Source of the DNA: Citrobacter freundii
GTDB lineage: Bacteria > Pseudomonadota > Gammaproteobacteria > Enterobacterales > Enterobacteriaceae
Direction of reading: 5' to 3'
NCBI RefSeq assembly: GCF_011077955.1
Contig: NZ_JAALBX010000002.1
Span: 434,001 to 498,000 of the forward strand
Length of the DNA stretch: 64,000 bases
Shown piece after piece: positions 60,956-64,000 of this stretch. The notes under the pieces were generated by a model. That model had not been told where the DNA came from. It did not search any database and saw only the letters and a list, made by a program, of their open reading frames with translations. Positions within the stretch are counted from its first letter, which is position 1, and every line of letters starts with the position of its first letter. The position numbers were made by a program, and so were the translations under genes.

Positions 60956-62008
60956 ATGAAGAAAAAACTTCTGGCACTGCTGTGCGGCGCTGTTTTTTCA
61001 GCCGCAACGCTGATGGCGGCTGAAGCCTGCACACGTATTACGTTTGCGGCAAATGATAATATTGTGGTCACAGGCCGTAATATGGACTGGGATAAAGACG
61101 ACCTGTTAAAGGTGCATATCTTACCAAGAAATGTACAACGCAAGAGCGAGGGCGATAATCCATTATCCTGGGAAGCGAAGTACGGAAGTGTGGTGGCGTA
61201 TTCTTTTAATGACAAGTTCGCTAATTCAGGTATGAATGAGAAAGGCTTGCAAGCCGATTTATTATACCTTGGTGAAACACGTTATAATGAAAAGTCACTT
61301 AAAGAAAAAGCCATCCCTGCCAGAACATTAATTCAGTACATCTTAGATAACTTTGCGACAGTGGCGGAGGCTAAAAAAGCGCTTGAGACAAAACCATTGC
61401 ATATTACCGATGGTGAACCAAGCCTGGGGCTTCATTTCATCGTAACAGATACCCGTGGCGATAATGTGATTATTGAAATAATCAATGGAGAATTAAAATT
61501 CCACTCCCGGGAAGGCAATGTCGTGATGACCAACGATCCCAGTTATGACGTCATGAGCAAAATTTATGAGTATTACAAAGAGAAGGATTTATCGAGAAAT
61601 ATGCCGGGTTCACCAGGCTCAGTCGATCGTTTTATGCGCGCAGCAGGATGGCTTGAACAACTCAGCAGCGATAAAAACGAAGCCTTTAGTAAACTGGTTC
61701 CCGGGGAAGAGATGACCATGCAGGCGCGCATGAGCGTGCTTTCCGTGATGAGAAATGTATCGACGCCGTTCGCTATTTCTACAGATAAAAACCCGGAAAA
61801 CAGCACGACCGTCTGGCGTGAGGTCAGCGATCTCAAAAATAAAGTGATGATGTTCGATTTGGCGGGTTCGCCGTCAACCGTCTGGATTGATCTGAACAAG
61901 GTCGATTTCACCCAGGGCGAACGCGTATTCAGTTTGTCTGACGGCGAGATCAAACACGGCGATATCACTCACCAGTTTATCCCTGTCGCCAAAGCAGCGA
62001 ACGAATAA
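60956..62008 (+). CDS. Secreted choloylglycine hydrolase/penicillin V acylase family protein
   Basis: 350-aa Ntn-hydrolase of the linear amide C-N hydrolase group. A signal peptide (MKKKLLALLCGAVFSAATLM...) ends before Cys25, which becomes the N-terminal nucleophile after cleavage (CTRITF). Other active-site residues are visible: Asp in NMDWDKDD, Asn in NDPSYD and Arg in SVDRFMRA. Gram-negative relatives split penicillin V or acyl-homoserine lactones and few act on bile salts; the substrate here is unknown. ATG 60950 is an alternative start. Nothing nearby suggests a pathway. Confidence 0.85.
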   Translation: MKKKLLALLCGAVFSAATLMAAEACTRITFAANDNIVVTGRNMDWDKDDLLKVHILPRNVQRKSEGDNPLSWEAKYGSVVAYSFNDKFANSGMNEKGLQADLLYLGETRYNEKSLKEKAIPARTLIQYILDNFATVAEAKKALETKPLHITDGEPSLGLHFIVTDTRGDNVIIEIINGELKFHSREGNVVMTNDPSYDVMSKIYEYYKEKDLSRNMPGSPGSVDRFMRAAGWLEQLSSDKNEAFSKLVPGEEMTMQARMSVLSVMRNVSTPFAISTDKNPENSTTVWREVSDLKNKVMMFDLAGSPSTVWIDLNKVDFTQGERVFSLSDGEIKHGDITHQFIPVAKAANE

Positions 62009-62085
62009 GCGCTGCCATGAAGCCGCTTTAAGCCAGGCGTGCAGCAGAACCCGCTTTATTCTGCGTAAAACTGAGGCACAGGGCC

Positions 62086-62118
62086 ATGCCAGGCCGATTT
62101 TCGGTCTGGCTGTTTTAT
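62086..62118 (+). terminator. Terminator after the Ntn-hydrolase gene
   Basis: Stem GCCAGGCCGA/TCGGTCTGGC with a TTT loop, then TGTTTTAT. Confidence 0.85.
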
Positions 62119-62124
62119 GCTTCA

Positions 62125-62218
62125 ACTTATACCCAGGCTGCCACAATCCCTGGTCACCCGTCAGGTTTAACGGAAGGTCGTGCGCCAGGCATTAGGGCAG
62201 ACGCCGAATGTCACCTGA
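62125..62218 (+). pseudogene. Remnant of an AraC-family regulator (C-terminal end)
   Basis: Two short reading blocks resemble the second helix-turn-helix of AraC proteins: TYTQAAT at 62125-62145 and, after a frameshift and stop, RKVVRQALGQTPNVT at 62171-62215. The run R-x-(A/L)LGQTP is the hallmark of the family's C-terminus. No intact domain remains. Confidence 0.5.
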
Positions 62219-62437
62219 ACCTGCATTTATAACGTCTCCTTACTCTGAAATCCCACGCGTTTTGTTCTCTTTTTACGGGAGTAAACTGGACGCATGTCAT
62301 TAGAAAAGTCATTGAGCACTGATAAAAATATATCTCGCGCTTGACTAAAATAGCCGTAACGGCCGCTTTATTGCGCAGGACAGCGCGCTTATTTTAGAGC
62401 CGCTCTCAACTCATCCATTCTGCTCGGGAGACGTTAT

Positions 62438-62836
62438 ATGCTGCAAGGACCCAATCACATCACGCTTGCGGTAAGTGATGTTTCAAGAAGTTTTGATTTT
62501 TATGTCAACACCCTTGGCTGTATCCCGAAGGCCAAATGGGCGCGAGGCGCTTATGTGACTGTGGGGGAATTGTGGTTATGCCTTTCTGCTGATGCTGTTT
62601 CAGGCCATGAGGATTACACGCACTACGCCTTCAGTATCCAAAGCGAAGATTTCGAGGCGTTTGTCGAAAAGCTTATATTGGCAGGCGTCACGGAATGGAA
62701 AACCAATAAGAGCGAAGGGCGATCGTTTTATTTTTTAGACCCCGACGGGCATAAGCTTGAAATCCATGAGGGTGATTTAGCAAGTCGTCTCAAGTCATGC
62801 AGAGAACATCCTTATGACAATATGGAGTTTTTCTGA
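62438..62836 (+). CDS. fosA: FosA-type fosfomycin glutathione transferase
   Basis: 132-aa vicinal-oxygen-chelate metalloenzyme that adds glutathione to fosfomycin using Mn2+ and K+. The metal ligands align as His7 (PNHITLAVSD), His62 (DYTHYAF) and Glu108 (GHKLEIH). The substrate/K+ loop NKSEGRSFYFLDPDGHK and the C-terminal SRLKSCREHPYDNMEFF are family-typical. Full length for the family, with GGGAGA before the ATG. It is chromosomal and in a decayed mobile context, like the intrinsic fosA genes from which plasmid alleles derive. Confidence 0.88.
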   Translation: MLQGPNHITLAVSDVSRSFDFYVNTLGCIPKAKWARGAYVTVGELWLCLSADAVSGHEDYTHYAFSIQSEDFEAFVEKLILAGVTEWKTNKSEGRSFYFLDPDGHKLEIHEGDLASRLKSCREHPYDNMEFF

Positions 62837-62950
62837 TGAGATGACGGAGCGTTTACTTGCCGGATGTGAGTCATGCTTTAAGGGCAGGCTGCGGGATAAT
62901 CCGACCGCGTAAATAAAAGAAGTCTTCAAAATGCCGCGCAGACTCCAGCC

Positions 62951-62968
62951 ACACGTTTATAAACGTGT
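62951..62968. repeat. 18-bp perfect palindrome
   Basis: ACACGTTTATAAACGTGT is fully self-complementary. It lies 114 bases after fosA, in DNA with no gene. It could be an operator or a hairpin; the neighbouring sequence gives no owner. Confidence 0.45.
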
Positions 62969-63025
62969 AGTGACGTCGCGCGGTGATGCAAATGCAGAAA
63001 AGGTTGTTGGAAGTCTGATTTGTGC

Positions 63026-63080
63026 TGTGAGTTCAATGGGTCGATGCAACGCTATCCTTGATCAAGGGGGACGTTGCTTA
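63026..63080 (-). mobile_element. Possible IS30-family terminal remnant
   Basis: GAGTTCAATGGGTCGATGCA resembles IS30-family terminal repeats. On the minus strand a short reading ends DSVASTH-stop, like IS30-type transposase C-termini that run into the right repeat. No transposase body is present. This rests on recall only. Confidence 0.25.
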
Positions 63081-63243
63081 AATCACAGTATATAAATTAA
63101 AAGAGAACAATCACCCCGCTCCTTGATAGGATGCTTTGAACCTAACTTGGTCGATAGATTTTCTCATGGATGCGCTCGTCAGCGGAAGGCTTCAAAGCGG
63201 CATATCCTGCTCGAGTCCGGGCTGATAAATCTCAGATTTGAAT

Positions 63244-63522
63244 ACAGCAGTTTACGAGACAACTCTGTAACCGAAAGTGTATGAATCCTGTAGATGGAGG
63301 CGAGGAAAAACCGTAACAGCCCTGCTTGCAGCATCGATAAAAGGGCTCCTACGTACGGATCTGTACAAATGTATCCTCTGCGGAAACCGATTACGCTTTA
63401 TTAGTGCTAAGATTGGCAGGCCCGACACGGAGTTAGTATACGAAAGGCTGTATAGAATAGTTAGAAAGCGATGGTATCTGGCAGAGATTACAGGTCAAAT
63501 GCGTCTTAAAATATGTGTTTAA
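63244..63522 (+). pseudogene. C-terminal fragment of an IS91-like (Y2) transposase
   Basis: The reading LLRTDLYKCILCGNRLRF resembles the zinc-finger-like C-terminus of IS91-family transposases. Upstream in the same frame, VYETTL-stop-PKVYES looks like the family's LLPKVYEAL segment with a Leu codon mutated to TAA (63268-63270). The 81-codon part from the GTG at 63277 is therefore a fragment. No intact catalytic domain is in the window. Confidence 0.45.
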
Positions 63523-63658
63523 GGCTAAAAACGGATCAAAGTCAGCATTTCAATGTAATAAATGTCCCGGTGGGACGCTAACACTGCTTTCCCGACAACA
63601 ATTATCCTAGTCAGGAATTTTTTGAAGCGATGATTAATTTTCCTAACTATCAAGCCCC

Positions 63659-64000
63659 TTACATATCCATTGAAAGGACTTGGCGCACATCATCGGGAGT
63701 CAATACGGATGCTTCCAGGTACTCAGGGTGATTTCGTAAAGTAAAAGTCAGTTTATTCAGGATCTGTGCTGGTATTTCCTGCTCATCAATAATTTTGGCC
63801 GAATCCAGCATGATGCGGCCGTATTCCATTTCTAGCGTAACAAATCGGTTCCACTCAGGACCGTTAGCGCACAGGAGGTCGAAAAGGATTTTACCAGTTT
63901 CATTCTGGCCAAGTAGGTCAGTGAGTTTCGTCTCAATTTCGTTGACTGAAGATAACGGGTTCTCGTAGCCGGTCGCCATAACGACAGCTTTAAGAGATCC
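63659..64000 (-). CDS. Unidentified protein, probably partial at the right edge
   Basis: An open frame of at least 114 codons. The first ATG inside the window (63979, MATGYENPLSSVNEIE) has no ribosome-binding site, and the frame continues open upstream to the edge (GSLKAVV before the Met). This may be the C-terminal part of a longer protein. The visible sequence is acidic and mostly helical (TKLTDLLGQNETGKILFDLL, GPEWNRFVTLEMEYGRIML). I see no motif or family I can name. Confidence 0.5.
   Translation of the reverse strand, partial: GSLKAVVMATGYENPLSSVNEIETKLTDLLGQNETGKILFDLLCANGPEWNRFVTLEMEYGRIMLDSAKIIDEQEIPAQILNKLTFTLRNHPEYLEASVLTPDDVRQVLSMDM

Larger units (their letters stand above)
62009..62437. 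other. Intergenic region before fosA
   Basis: This 429-base region holds the terminator at 62086-62118 and the AraC-like remnant at 62125-62218. The rest, including the fosA upstream sequence, shows no gene. A TTGACT at about 62342 could be a -35 element but lacks a good -10. Confidence 0.5.
62837..63243. other. Decayed mobile-element region
   Basis: No intact gene. It holds the palindrome at 62951 and the IS30-like trace at 63026. Composition shifts to a lower G+C content than the core genes. Confidence 0.45.

Overview
This window is chromosomal DNA from a member of the Enterobacteriaceae that is not E. coli. Positions 1 to about 31,830 carry the replication-terminus gene order known from E. 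coli K-12, read in reverse: dtpA, nth, rsxEGDCBA, ydgK, cnu, ydgJ, add, malYX, malI, ydgA, manA, fumA, fumC, tus, rstBA, folM, ydgI, ydgH, pntAB. The Tus gene and an adjacent Ter site place it in the fork-trap zone. Compared with K-12, uidABCR-hdhA is missing between malI and ydgA, and blr and ydgC are not found. Genus and species cannot be fixed from this sequence alone.

Layout. Positions 1-8.5 kb hold peptide uptake (dtpA), base-excision repair (nth), the six-gene Rsx/Rnf electron-transport complex, and cnu, an Hha/H-NS partner. Positions 9-15.5 kb hold ydgJ, adenosine deaminase, a 24-codon membrane micro-ORF, and the malX-malY/malI regulon with two MalI operators. Positions 15.5-31.8 kb hold ydgA, manA, both fumarases, tus with Ter, the RstAB two-component system, folM, ydgI, ydgH and the proton-pumping transhydrogenase.

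Positions 32.2-46 kb are a complete ycjMNOPQRSTUV-ompG cluster with a convergent LacI-family gene, ycjW. It encodes an ABC importer with lipoprotein binding protein, its own ATPase (intact here), a monomeric porin, two glycoside phosphorylases, a beta-phosphoglucomutase and a dehydrogenase/epimerase/reductase trio for 3-keto-glycosides. The promoter before ycjM is unusually readable: a CRP-like box, TTGACA, TAGATT and a LacI-type operator lie in register. A second copy of the operator sits before ycjU.

Positions 46-58 kb hold uspE, fnr, ogt, the small RNA McaS (recognised by its conserved 3' half, with a CRP box upstream), smrA, and the second nitrate reductase narUZYWV. Positions 58-60.4 kb hold the divergent smvR/smvA drug-efflux pair with a perfect palindromic operator.

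From about 60.3 kb the window is accessory. It has a pentanucleotide tandem repeat in a terminator arm, a secreted choloylglycine-hydrolase/penicillin-V-acylase family Ntn-hydrolase, an AraC-regulator remnant, a chromosomal fosA-type gene, traces of IS30-like and IS91-like elements, and an unidentified open frame running off the right edge.

I see no clearly new multi-gene system. The most informative items are the ycj promoter/operator logic, the diverged McaS 5' half, the 24-aa ORF, the repeat-expanded terminator and the decayed right-hand edge.
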